DNA from: Microbacterium oleivorans
GTDB lineage: Bacteria > Actinomycetota > Actinomycetes > Actinomycetales > Microbacteriaceae
Direction of reading: 5' to 3'
Assembly: GCF_013389665.1 (NCBI RefSeq)
Contig: NZ_CP058316.1
Span: 1,984,001-2,048,000, forward strand
Length of the DNA stretch: 64,000 bases
Part shown: one piece after another, positions 8,593 to 16,734 of the stretch
Layout of the letters: the number at the start of each line of letters is the position of its first letter
How positions within the stretch are numbered: position 1 is the first letter of the stretch
Made by a program: the position numbers and the translations under genes
The notes under the pieces: generated by a model
Told to the model about the DNA's origin: nothing
Seen by the model: only the letters and a program-made list of their open reading frames with translations
Databases searched by the model: none

Positions 8593-9951
8593 ATGCTTCA
8601 CAATGATACGAAACCGTCTCCCTCCGCCGCATCCACCGCGCGTGCTCGACGCAGCAACACGCGTTGGACGATCGTCGGGTTCTCGGCGCTGGGACTGACG
8701 ATCGCCTACCTCGATCGGGCTGCCCTCGGTGTTGCGCTGCCCTTCATGGCCGAGGAGTTCGAGATCGGGCCCGCCATTCAGGGCGTGCTGCTCTCGTCGT
8801 TCTTCTGGACCTACGCGCTGTTCCAGATCCCGTCCGGTTGGCTGCTCGACAAGTTCGGGCCGCGCGTGATCTACCCGATCGCGGTCGGCTGGTGGTCGAT
8901 CTGGACAGCACTCACCGCACTCGCGACCGGCGTGGCGTCGACGATCGTGTTCCGACTCGGGCTCGGCATCGGAGAAGCGCCGGTGCAGCCGGCGAACATC
9001 AAGGTGGTCTCGCGGTGGTTCCCGCGTCGCGAGCGCGCGTTCGCCTCGAGTCTGTTCGACATGGGGCAGCAGATCGGCACCGCGCTCTCCATCCCGATCG
9101 TCACCGCGCTGGCACTGTTCGCCGGGTGGCGGTTCGCGTTCCTGCTGATCGGAGTGGTGGGCGTCCTCTGGGTCATCGGATGGCTCATCGTCTATCGCGC
9201 ACCGGAGAAGCACGCTCGCGTGAACGCCGCCGAACTGGAGTACATCAATTCCGACCAGGGTGAGATGGTCCATGCTGAGAGCGCCGCCGAGAAGAAGCCG
9301 TGGCGGGCCCTCCTGCGCGACAATCAGGTCTGGGCGCTCATGTTCGGGTACGTCTTCCGTTCTCTGGCCGGCGCGTTCTTCCTCACCTGGTATCCGAGCT
9401 ATCTGCTCAACGATCGGAACCTCTCGAAGGAGGAGTTCGGGCTGGTGGGGGCCATCCCCGCCGTCATCGCGATCGGCGCGACCGTCCTCGGCGGAATCGT
9501 TTCGGACCGACTGCTCGCGTCGGGGAGGGTGTCGGCAGGGGCCGCCCGGAAGATCCCGATCATCGCGGGTCTGGTGCTGAGCGCCTGCATCGGGTTCAGT
9601 CCCTTCATCGAGTCGAACGTGCTCGTGATGGTCGTGCTCACCGTCTCGAGCGCGGCGCACTCCTTCGCGGGGGCGGCCATCCTGAGCCTTCCCGCCGAGG
9701 TCGCCGAGACGCCGGACACCGTCGGTTCTATCGCCGGGTTCCAGAACTTCGGCTCGCAGCTGGGCAACCTGATCAGCCCCATCGCGATCGGACTGTTCCT
9801 CACCTTCAGCAACAACTCCTACGTCGGTCCGCTGGTCTTCGCCGCATTGAGCTGCCTCATCAGCGCGGGTATCTACGCCTTCTGGGTTCGGATCAAACCT
9901 GTTGTGGCGCTCTCCGACGTCGTCCACCCCACGAATGAGAAGGCGTCATGA
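8593..9951 (+). CDS. MFS transporter of the anion:cation symporter type (sugar acid uptake)
   Basis: A 452-residue major facilitator protein with about 12 hydrophobic segments. The motif region IAYLDRAALGVALPFMAEEFEI and WLLDKFGPRVIYPIAVGWWSIWTALTALATG, then PANIKVVSRWFPRRERAFASSLFDMGQQIG, match the ACS family (GudP, ExuT, LgoT) that import hexarates and hexuronates with protons. It has an AAGGAG ribosome site before ATG 8593, and its stop overlaps the dehydratase start by four bases. Uptake of glucarate, galactarate or a related sugar acid is inferred from family and neighbours. Confidence 0.88.
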   Translation: MLHNDTKPSPSAASTARARRSNTRWTIVGFSALGLTIAYLDRAALGVALPFMAEEFEIGPAIQGVLLSSFFWTYALFQIPSGWLLDKFGPRVIYPIAVGWWSIWTALTALATGVASTIVFRLGLGIGEAPVQPANIKVVSRWFPRRERAFASSLFDMGQQIGTALSIPIVTALALFAGWRFAFLLIGVVGVLWVIGWLIVYRAPEKHARVNAAELEYINSDQGEMVHAESAAEKKPWRALLRDNQVWALMFGYVFRSLAGAFFLTWYPSYLLNDRNLSKEEFGLVGAIPAVIAIGATVLGGIVSDRLLASGRVSAGAARKIPIIAGLVLSACIGFSPFIESNVLVMVVLTVSSAAHSFAGAAILSLPAEVAETPDTVGSIAGFQNFGSQLGNLISPIAIGLFLTFSNNSYVGPLVFAALSCLISAGIYAFWVRIKPVVALSDVVHPTNEKAS

Positions 9952-10925
9952 CGACCGAACCATCCTTCGACCGCGCTTCACTGATCGAGCGGCTCTCCAC
10001 CGTCGTCGGCATCCCCGTGGTGCCGTTCGACGAGCACGGTGACGTCGATCATCCGTTGCTCGGGAGCCTCATCGACCGTCTCGTCGCGGCCGGTGTCACC
10101 GCGCTCACCCCGAACGGCAACACCGGGGAGTTCTATGCGCTCTCGCCCGAGGAGCGCAGAGCCGTCCTTCTCACGGTCGCGCACGCGGCCGCCGGGCGAG
10201 CCGTGCTGGTCGGCGGCGTGGGTCTCGACCTCGCCACGGCCGTCTCGGACGCGCGCTTCGCACGGGATGCCGGTGTCGACGCGGTGATGGTGCATCAACC
10301 CGTCCTGCCGTACCTGTCGCCCGAGGGGTGGGTCGAGTACAACGTCACCGTCGCCCGCGCCGTCCCGGAGATCGGCGTGGTGCCCTACCTCAGTACACCG
10401 CTGGTGACCGGCGCCCACATCGCCCGGCTGATCGACCGGGCACCCAACGTGGTGGCCCTGAAGTACTCCGTGCCCGATCCGGTGGTCTTCGCATCGGTGC
10501 GCGCCGAAGCGGCCGCGGGCACGTCCGCCGACGTGTTGTGGATCGCCGGTCTCGCCGAGTCGTACGCTCCGGCCTACTGGCAGGGGGGTGCGCGAGCGTT
10601 CACCTCCGGACTCGTGAACGTGGTGCCGGCGAAGTCCCTCGACATGCTCGATGCTCTCCGCGCGAACGACCCAGCCGAGGCGGAACGGGTGTGGCGCAGC
10701 ATCCGCCACTTCGAGCACCTGCGAGCCCGTCGCCGTTCTGCCGACAACGTCGCCGTCGTGAAGGAGGCGATGCACCAGCTCGGCCTCTGCCGCCGGGATC
10801 TTCGTCCCCCGAGCGCCCCGCTGTCTGCTCGAGCTCGCGAGGAAGTGACCGAGTCGATCGCCTCATGGTCGGCACCGCCGCCGACGACGACCGCCGGAAC
10901 CCCGTCCGTAGGGGTGCCGGCATGA
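9948..10925 (+). CDS. DHDPS-family dehydratase/aldolase (5-dehydro-4-deoxyglucarate dehydratase-like)
   Basis: Cytoplasmic TIM-barrel enzyme of 325 residues in the dihydrodipicolinate synthase superfamily, which work through a Schiff base. Visible are VGIPVVPFDEHGDVD, the TPNGNTGEFYALSPEER loop and the lysine in VALKYSVPDP (~residue 167). In sugar-acid pathways such enzymes dehydrate and decarboxylate 5-keto-4-deoxyglucarate, or dehydrate 2-keto-3-deoxypentonate, to 2,5-dioxopentanoate (2-oxoglutarate semialdehyde). The next two genes encode an enolase-type dehydratase and the semialdehyde dehydrogenase, so that reaction fits better than lysine synthesis. It overlaps both neighbours by four bases. 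Confidence 0.85.
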   Translation: MTTEPSFDRASLIERLSTVVGIPVVPFDEHGDVDHPLLGSLIDRLVAAGVTALTPNGNTGEFYALSPEERRAVLLTVAHAAAGRAVLVGGVGLDLATAVSDARFARDAGVDAVMVHQPVLPYLSPEGWVEYNVTVARAVPEIGVVPYLSTPLVTGAHIARLIDRAPNVVALKYSVPDPVVFASVRAEAAAGTSADVLWIAGLAESYAPAYWQGGARAFTSGLVNVVPAKSLDMLDALRANDPAEAERVWRSIRHFEHLRARRRSADNVAVVKEAMHQLGLCRRDLRPPSAPLSARAREEVTESIASWSAPPPTTTAGTPSVGVPA

Positions 10926-12070
10926 GCGTCATCGAGAGGCTGGACACCTACCTGCAGCGCGTCGGCGATCGGCCGCGCGTGCTCGTGAAGATCACCACGG
11001 ATGACGGGATAGACGGCTGGGCGGAGGTCTACAACCACGGCCCCGATCTCGCCTTCCCCCCGCTGCTGGAGTACCTGTTCGAGCAGATCAAAGGCATCGA
11101 CGCTCGCCGCACCTCGTACGTGTCGCAGTTGCTGCTGCAGTCATCCCGGTTCCCACCGGGGGCGATCGGCCTGGCAGCTCTCGCCGCGATCGATCACGCA
11201 CTGTGGGACATCGCCGGGAAAGCGGCGGGAATGCCCGTCTACCAGCTGCTCGGCGGTGCCGTGCGCGACCGGGTGCGGGTCTACGCCGGGCTTTACTCGG
11301 CTCCGGACATCCCGCAGCTGGTCGATCGCACGTCGGAACTGCACGAGGAGTACGGGTTCACCGCGTTCAAGCTGAGTCCCTACCGCGCCGATCTGCACCG
11401 GCACCGGTTCGGGGTCGTCGCAGCCGAGCTCGGACGGTACTTCGGCGAGGTGCGTGAATCACATCCGGCAGACGTCGAGTTCGCCTTCGACGCCCATGCC
11501 TGCCTGTGGTCACCCCAGCAAGCAGTGGCGCTCGGCGCCGCTCTCGCCGCGAACGAACCGCTCTTCCTCGAGGAGCCGATCAGGCCGGAGCACCTTCCGG
11601 CCTGGGCCCGGATCCGCTCCGAGCTCTCGGCGATCTCGGTGCCGCTCGCGACGGGCGAATCGCTCTACTCGCCCTATGAGTTCCTGGGGTTGCTCACCGC
11701 GCAGGGAGCCGACATCGTCCAACCCGACATCTGCGTCGTCGGCGGGCTGACGCAGATGATCAAGATCGCGCATCTCGCCGAGGCCCATTATGTTCCGGTC
11801 GCTCCGCACAATCCGCTCGGACCTCTCGCGACGGCGGCGAACGTCCACTTCGCCGCCGCGACCACGAACTTCTCGATCCTCGAGTTCAAACCCGACCCGG
11901 TGTCGTGGTGCCATGACCCGTACGAGCCGCGTGACGGTCACCTGGAACTGCGGCCCGACCGGCCCGGATGGGGGATCACCATCGACGAGAGCTCACTCGC
12001 GAAGGATGACTGGGTGCACTGGGAGCGCCGCGTCCCGGTGAAGCCCGACGGATCGACCGCCTGGATGTGA
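10922..12070 (+). CDS. Enolase-superfamily sugar-acid dehydratase (galactonate dehydratase-like)
   Basis: 382-residue Mg-dependent dehydratase of the mandelate racemase/muconate lactonizing branch. The metal and catalytic residues are visible: Asp190 and His192 in FDAHAC, Glu217 in FLEEPI, Glu246 in ATGES, and His296 in APHNPLGP. An Asp/His pair together with a late His is the pattern of D-galactonate dehydratase-like enzymes rather than the KxK racemases. It probably removes water from an imported aldarate or aldonate to give the keto-deoxy acid used by the preceding enzyme. ATG 10922 overlaps the previous stop; a longer upstream frame is spurious. Exact substrate unknown. Confidence 0.85.
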   Translation: MSVIERLDTYLQRVGDRPRVLVKITTDDGIDGWAEVYNHGPDLAFPPLLEYLFEQIKGIDARRTSYVSQLLLQSSRFPPGAIGLAALAAIDHALWDIAGKAAGMPVYQLLGGAVRDRVRVYAGLYSAPDIPQLVDRTSELHEEYGFTAFKLSPYRADLHRHRFGVVAAELGRYFGEVRESHPADVEFAFDAHACLWSPQQAVALGAALAANEPLFLEEPIRPEHLPAWARIRSELSAISVPLATGESLYSPYEFLGLLTAQGADIVQPDICVVGGLTQMIKIAHLAEAHYVPVAPHNPLGPLATAANVHFAAATTNFSILEFKPDPVSWCHDPYEPRDGHLELRPDRPGWGITIDESSLAKDDWVHWERRVPVKPDGSTAWM

Positions 12071-12158
12071 GCGCACCCGCCCCGCTCCCGCCCCGCCCCC
12101 GCCCCGTGCGCGGCTCGCACCACCGAACGACGTCACCCGGACGGAAGGACCACGACAC

Positions 12159-13673
12159 ATGACTCCTGTCACCACCACGGATCCGGCGACCGGCATCCAG
12201 CGCCCACTCGACCTCGCGGAGACCGATGGCGCCGGGCTCGCGGCAGCCGTCACCGCGGCCGCGCGGGCAACGGAGCGGCTCATCGCGCTCGGCCGTCGCG
12301 GGCGGGCATCCCTCCTCGAGTCCATCGCCGGCGCGCTCGAGGCGCGACGCGCGGAGATCGTCGCCACGGCCGACGCGGAGACGGCGCTGGGAACGACCCG
12401 GCTGGAGGGCGAGCTCGCGCGGACGGTCTTCCAGCTGCGGTTCTTCAGCGAGGTGGTGCGAGAAGGGTCGTATCTGGAAGCGACGATCGATCACGCCGGT
12501 GACACCCCGATGGGTCCTCGGCCCGATCTGCGGCGCATGCTCGTGCCGTCGGGACCCGTCGCCGTCTACGCGGCGAGCAACTTCCCCCTCGCGTTCTCGG
12601 TGGCCGGGGGCGACACTGCCGCCGCGCTGGCTGCCGGTGCCGGCGTCGTGGTGAAGGCGCATCCCGGGCACCCGGCTACGAGCGCACTCGTCGGGACGGT
12701 GATCACCTCGGTCACCGAGCACGTCGTGGGCGACGCGGTGTCCGTGGTCTACGGGTACCAGGCCGGAATCGACCTCGTGCAGGCGCCCCTCATCCGCGCC
12801 GCCAGCTTCACCGGATCCCCCGGAGGCGGGCGTGCCCTGGCGGAGCTCGCGGCGTCCCGGCCGCATCCCATTCCGTTCTACGGCGAGCTGGGCAGCATCA
12901 ATCCGGTTCTCATCTCACCCGAGGCCGCGACCGCACGTGCGGATTCGATCGCGGCGGGACTCGCCGCATCGATCGTCCTGGGCGGCGGTCAGTTCTGCAC
13001 CAAGCCCGGAGTCGCGCTCGTTCCCGCGGGAGCCCCGGGAGACGCTCTCGTCGCCGCGCTCGCGGAAGAGATCGGCCGCGTCGACCCGAAGCCCGCGCTG
13101 ACGCGCGGCATGGCCGCCGCCTACGGTTCCGGCATCATCGACCTGGCCGGCGTACCCGGAGCGCGGGAGATGACCGGTACGGATCTCGGCGAGGTCGCCG
13201 CCGTCGGCGAGTCCGGACGTACGGTTCCTTCGCTCATCGAGTTCGAGGGCGACGAGCTGCCCGCCCGCCTGACCGAGGAGTGCTTCGGACCGACCGCCGT
13301 CGTCGTCCGCTACCGCGACGACGACCACGCCGCGCGCCTCGCCGCCTCGCTGCCCGGGTCGCTGACCGCATCGCTGTTCCTCCAGCCGGGCGACACCGGT
13401 GTGCCGGCCGCCCGGGCGGAGCTCGGCGCGCGGGCGGGACGCATCCTGTTCGACCAGTACCCCACCGGGGTGGCCGTCGCGTGGGCGCAGAACCACGGCG
13501 GGCCATGGCCGTCGACCGACTCCGTGCACACATCGGTCGGTGCGACCTCGATCCGGCGCTATCTCCGACCCGTCGCCTGGCAGAATGCTCCGGCGGCTGA
13601 ACTTCCCGCGGAGCTGCGTGACGGACCCGTCGACATCCCCCGCCGCATCGACGGAGCGCTGCACCTGCCGTAG
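12159..13673 (+). CDS. 2,5-dioxovalerate (2-oxoglutarate semialdehyde) dehydrogenase
   Basis: 504-residue NAD(P)-dependent aldehyde dehydrogenase that oxidises 2-oxoglutarate semialdehyde to 2-oxoglutarate. Catalytic Cys280 sits in GGGQFCTKPG and general-base Glu243 in PFYGELGSINP. The phrases SNFPLAFSVAGGDTAAALAAG, VVKAHPGHPATS and FDQYPTGVAVAWAQNHGGPWPS are hallmarks of the KGSADH subgroup rather than generic ALDHs. It closes the pathway begun by the two dehydratases, delivering carbon to the TCA cycle. A GGAAGGA ribosome site lies ahead, after an 88-base C-rich gap. Confidence 0.92.
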   Translation: MTPVTTTDPATGIQRPLDLAETDGAGLAAAVTAAARATERLIALGRRGRASLLESIAGALEARRAEIVATADAETALGTTRLEGELARTVFQLRFFSEVVREGSYLEATIDHAGDTPMGPRPDLRRMLVPSGPVAVYAASNFPLAFSVAGGDTAAALAAGAGVVVKAHPGHPATSALVGTVITSVTEHVVGDAVSVVYGYQAGIDLVQAPLIRAASFTGSPGGGRALAELAASRPHPIPFYGELGSINPVLISPEAATARADSIAAGLAASIVLGGGQFCTKPGVALVPAGAPGDALVAALAEEIGRVDPKPALTRGMAAAYGSGIIDLAGVPGAREMTGTDLGEVAAVGESGRTVPSLIEFEGDELPARLTEECFGPTAVVVRYRDDDHAARLAASLPGSLTASLFLQPGDTGVPAARAELGARAGRILFDQYPTGVAVAWAQNHGGPWPSTDSVHTSVGATSIRRYLRPVAWQNAPAAELPAELRDGPVDIPRRIDGALHLP

Positions 13674-14046
13674 GAGGGGAGCGGCGCACGCATGTGCAGG
13701 GCATCCGCACCCGTTCGGCGTCGAGAACTCGGTCGGAGGCGTGCAGCGCCGCTCCAGACTGCTGAGCTCCGCTCTTGTGCTCGACGCTCCACTCTCCGGA
13801 TCGACGATCTGCAGAGACAGTGGCTTCTATGGACTCACCGTCTGCAATGCCTCCGACGCGGGCATGCACTTGTGCGACTCTCGGTCGTTCCGACCAGTCG
13901 TGACCGCCGTGTGTGGCGTCGTCGGACGACGGGCCCCGCCGTCTGACGCGGCGTTGCGCGCGTCACAGCTCCGGCACCAGCTGACGCGCCGCTCCCCTGT
14001 CAACCCGCTACGAGGTTCGGGACCCCTCCCACCTAGCGTTCGCGGA
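13674..14046. other. Intergenic stretch before the permease remnant
   Basis: No convincing gene in 373 bases. GGAGCGGCGCACGC (13678-13691) and GCGTGCAGCGCCGCTCC (13739-13755) can pair with a three-base bulge across a ~47-base loop, possibly ending the sugar-acid operon. At the right end TAGCGT (14034-14039) lies seven bases before the old permease ATG, a leftover leaderless promoter. Confidence 0.4.
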
Positions 14047-14609
14047 ATGAGTGAGACAGATACCCCCGCCCCGTCCCGGCTGCGGAGAGGCATCGGCGGA
14101 CCGTTGCTGTTCGCCTTCATCCTCGGGGCCGGCGTGTACGCGCTGATGGGTGTGCTCTCCCCTAGCGCGTCGACGGGATGCTGTGGGCGCCGCTGCTGGC
14201 GGCGCTCCTGCTCGCGCTGCTCACCGCCGGGTCGTACGCCGAGCTGGTGACGAAGTATCCCCGGGCAGGCGGAGCGGCCGGCTTCGCGGAGCGTGCCTTC
14301 AAGAACAAGCTCGTGTCGTTCCTCTCGCCATCGTCTTCCTTGCGGTGCTCGCGGCGCTCAACGCCCACGGCATCCGGGAATCGATAGGTGCGAACGTCGT
14401 CATGACCGCCATCGAGGTCTCGGGCCTGGTCATCTGCTGACCCTTGTCGGAGATCTCGCGCTGCTGGCCGAGACCGTGGTCCTGTTGCTGCTGTGTGGAT
14501 CTTCGGCGCCGTCCTGCTCGTCGTCGGGGTCGGGCTGTACTTCCTGGCGCGGTGGGCGCGGCGCCGGGGCCGGGCGGATGCGGTCACCGACACCCCCGAG
14601 GCACGCTGA
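14047..14609 (+). pseudogene. Decayed APC-family amino-acid permease
   Basis: Successive fragments in shifting frames match the intact permease at 39147-40508. RRGIGGPLLFAFI-LGAGVYALMGVL lacks four residues of the intact FIVGDTLGAG. After a frameshift comes LWAPLLAALLLALLTAGSYAELVTKYPRAGGAAG, then a further frameshift and loss of about 45 residues. Next is ALNAHGIRESIGANVV..IEVSGLVI. After loss of roughly 190 residues come VGDLALLAETVVLLLL and a short Arg-rich tail. A functional transporter would need ~450 residues; here about 190 codons remain. It reads as a dead paralogue, not a short gene. Confidence 0.85.
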
Positions 14610-14640
14610 GGGCCGGTCCGGTCCGGGATGCCCTCGGCGC

Positions 14641-15750
14641 TCAGTTCTCGTGTGGCGGAGAGAGCAGGCGTTGCTTCATCCGGAGAGCCCAATCCCTCAG
14701 GCGCACGACGACCGAATCGGGACGAGGGGGGAGAGGCTCGCCCCGTCGGAGCAAGCGGCCGTGTTCGCGTGTGATCCGTTCGGAGCGTTCTCGGCGCTCG
14801 GTCGCCGCGGCGTCGCGCACCGGAAGCTGGAGGTGCTCCTCTGCGGGTAGCCCTGCCTGGAGTTCGCGCCCCCGTTCGATCTCCGAGTTGAACTCTGCGC
14901 CGAGGAGCAGCGCGACATTGACGAGGAACAGCCAGATCAGAAAGATCGTGACGCCGGAGAATGCGCCGAAAACCTCGTCGTAGCGCGCGAAGTTCGCCAC
15001 GTAGAGGCCGAACCCGACGGAAGCCGACCCCATCACGATCAGCGCGAGGAAGGCGCCGAGACCGAGCCACCCGAAGCGCGGCAGGCGGATGTTGCCGGTG
15101 CCCTTGTAGAGGATGGCGATCAGCACCACGGCGGCGGCGGCGAACGCGGGCCATCGGACCGCCGCCCAGACCCCCTGCGCACCTTCGCCGATGCCGAACG
15201 CGTCTCCGACAGCCTGCACCAGCGGCCCGGAGAACGCCGCGAGGCAGATCATCACCATCACGATCGCCAGCAGGATGATCGTGAGACCCAGCTGGATGGG
15301 CTTGCGCTTCCAATAGGGGCGCCCCTCCCTCACGCCGTAGATCCGGTTGACGGATCGGCCGAAAGCGCTCACATAGATCGACGACGACCAGAAGGCGATG
15401 GCGACGCTGATGATGAGGGTCACGTCAGCGGATGAGGACCCCGCCACGTTCGTGAGGATGGTGTCGGCCGTGTCGACGACGGCACCCGGGGCGACCTCGC
15501 TCAGAATCGACAAGAGCTGATCGCGGACCTCGTCGCTGTCGCCCACGATCCCGATGATGGCCATGACCGCCAGTCCTGCCGGGAAGATGGCGAGGACCCC
15601 GAAGAAGGTCAGTGATCCCGCGGCATCCATGCCACCGTCGTGGACGAATCCGGCGAAGGTGCGTCGGATCAGGTATCGCCATGTCGAAGGGCGCAGCCGG
15701 CCCGGATGGCCCGGCCGTTGTGCGCCTTGTGGTGCGTGGAGATCGGGCAT
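14641..15750 (-). CDS. YihY/BrkB-family inner membrane protein
   Basis: Integral membrane protein of 369 residues with about six hydrophobic segments. It carries the family pattern GGMDAAGSLTFFGVLAIFPAGLAVMAIIG near residue 40, FWSSSIYVSAFGRSVNRIYGVREGRPYWKRKPIQL in the middle, and a late FGAFSGVTIFLIWLFLVNVALLLGAEFN. The last ~70 residues are charged and cytoplasmic. Once wrongly called RNase BN, the family has no firmly established function. I take ATG 15750 (seven bases after TATCGT); an in-frame ATG at 15771 is possible. It ends close to the permease remnant on the opposite strand. Confidence 0.88.
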   Translation of the reverse strand: MPDLHAPQGAQRPGHPGRLRPSTWRYLIRRTFAGFVHDGGMDAAGSLTFFGVLAIFPAGLAVMAIIGIVGDSDEVRDQLLSILSEVAPGAVVDTADTILTNVAGSSSADVTLIISVAIAFWSSSIYVSAFGRSVNRIYGVREGRPYWKRKPIQLGLTIILLAIVMVMICLAAFSGPLVQAVGDAFGIGEGAQGVWAAVRWPAFAAAAVVLIAILYKGTGNIRLPRFGWLGLGAFLALIVMGSASVGFGLYVANFARYDEVFGAFSGVTIFLIWLFLVNVALLLGAEFNSEIERGRELQAGLPAEEHLQLPVRDAAATERRERSERITREHGRLLRRGEPLPPRPDSVVVRLRDWALRMKQRLLSPPHEN

Positions 15751-15821
15751 GCGAGCCACGATAGGCGTCATCACCTGTCTTCGTGGGGCCCCGTCCGCGG
15801 ACGCCCGTGCTTTCATGGAGG

Positions 15822-16118
15822 ATGGCACAGCATCCTCCCGGGTCCAGTAGGACAGTGACCTTCACACTCGGTCGGGACGAGATCGTGATCCGGCACATGT
15901 ACGAAGTCGTGAGCATCGTCAACGACGTGATGGTCGCGGCGTGGTTCGTCGCGGGGAGTGTCTTGTTCTTCTCCGAGTCGACCACGCCCGTTGGAACGTG
16001 GTTCTTTCTGCTGGGAAGCATCCAGTTGATGATCCGCCCCCTCATCCGCCTCACCAGGCGAGTGCACCTACGGCGGATCGGGCGTGACCCGACCGGCGAG
16101 TCGTCCTGGGACCTGTGA
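15822..16118 (+). CDS. YrhK-domain small membrane protein
   Basis: About 98 residues with two hydrophobic segments: VNDVMVAAWFVAGSVLFF and TTPVGTWFFLLGSIQLMIRPLIRL. The phrase IRHMYEVVSIVNDVMVAAWF...GSIQLMIRP is the YrhK-like domain, whose role is unknown. The start is uncertain: ATG 15822 lacks a spaced Shine-Dalgarno, and GTG 15855 (11 codons later) has AGGA only two bases away. The next gene begins about 95 bases downstream on the same strand. Confidence 0.7.
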   Translation: MAQHPPGSSRTVTFTLGRDEIVIRHMYEVVSIVNDVMVAAWFVAGSVLFFSESTTPVGTWFFLLGSIQLMIRPLIRLTRRVHLRRIGRDPTGESSWDL

Positions 16119-16213
16119 CGAGCGTGCGAACGAGGACCGCCCGTTCACTAGACGCTGCGTCGGCGCAGGGCAACCCTCTGCGGCACCGGGGAGCACGCTC
16201 GTACGGTTCGGGG

Positions 16214-16729
16214 ATGTGGTTTGACAGCTGGTCGGATGTAGGTCGGGTCGCCGTGGTCGGGGTGGCAGCGTACGCGTCGCTGATACTCCTGATTCGAGTC
16301 TCGGGTAAACGCTCGCTCGCTCAGATGAACGCCTTCGATTTCGTGGTCACCGTCGCGCTGGGGTCGACGTTGGCGACGATCCTGCTCACCTCCGACGTCG
16401 CGTTCGTCGAAGGCGTGGCCGCGATAAGCCTGCTGCTCGTCCTGCAGGTGATCGTGGCAGCCCTCGTGGTGTGGTCGCGACGGTTCCGGCGTGTGGTGAC
16501 CGCCTCTCCGACCCTGCTCCTGACTCATGGCTCGATCGATGAGACCGCGTTGCGCCGGCATCGGATGACCACGGCCGACATCGCGCAAGCGATCAGACAG
16601 AGCGGACAGGGGGGATTCGAGACCATCGCCGCGATCGTCCTCGAGAGCGACGGCAAAGTCAGTGTCGTCCCGGAGAGCGCGCTGGGTGACGGAAGCGCAC
16701 TCGAGCGCGTTCCCGGGTGGCCGCGGTGA
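16214..16729 (+). CDS. DUF421 (YetF-type) membrane protein
   Basis: 171 residues: three N-terminal membrane helices (VAVVGVAAYASLILLIRVSGKRS, FDFVVTVALGSTLATILLTS, VAAISLLLVLQVIVAALVVW) then a soluble DUF421 domain. The soluble part shows THGSIDETALRRHRMTTADIAQAIRQSGQGGFETIAAIVLESDGKVSVVP, typical of YetF-like proteins of unknown function. ATG 16214 is exactly six bases after TACGGT (16202-16207), so a leaderless transcript is likely and the longer frame from 16115 is rejected. It ends five bases from the convergent carotenoid gene. Confidence 0.88.
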   Translation: MWFDSWSDVGRVAVVGVAAYASLILLIRVSGKRSLAQMNAFDFVVTVALGSTLATILLTSDVAFVEGVAAISLLLVLQVIVAALVVWSRRFRRVVTASPTLLLTHGSIDETALRRHRMTTADIAQAIRQSGQGGFETIAAIVLESDGKVSVVPESALGDGSALERVPGWPR

Positions 16730-16734
16730 CTGCC

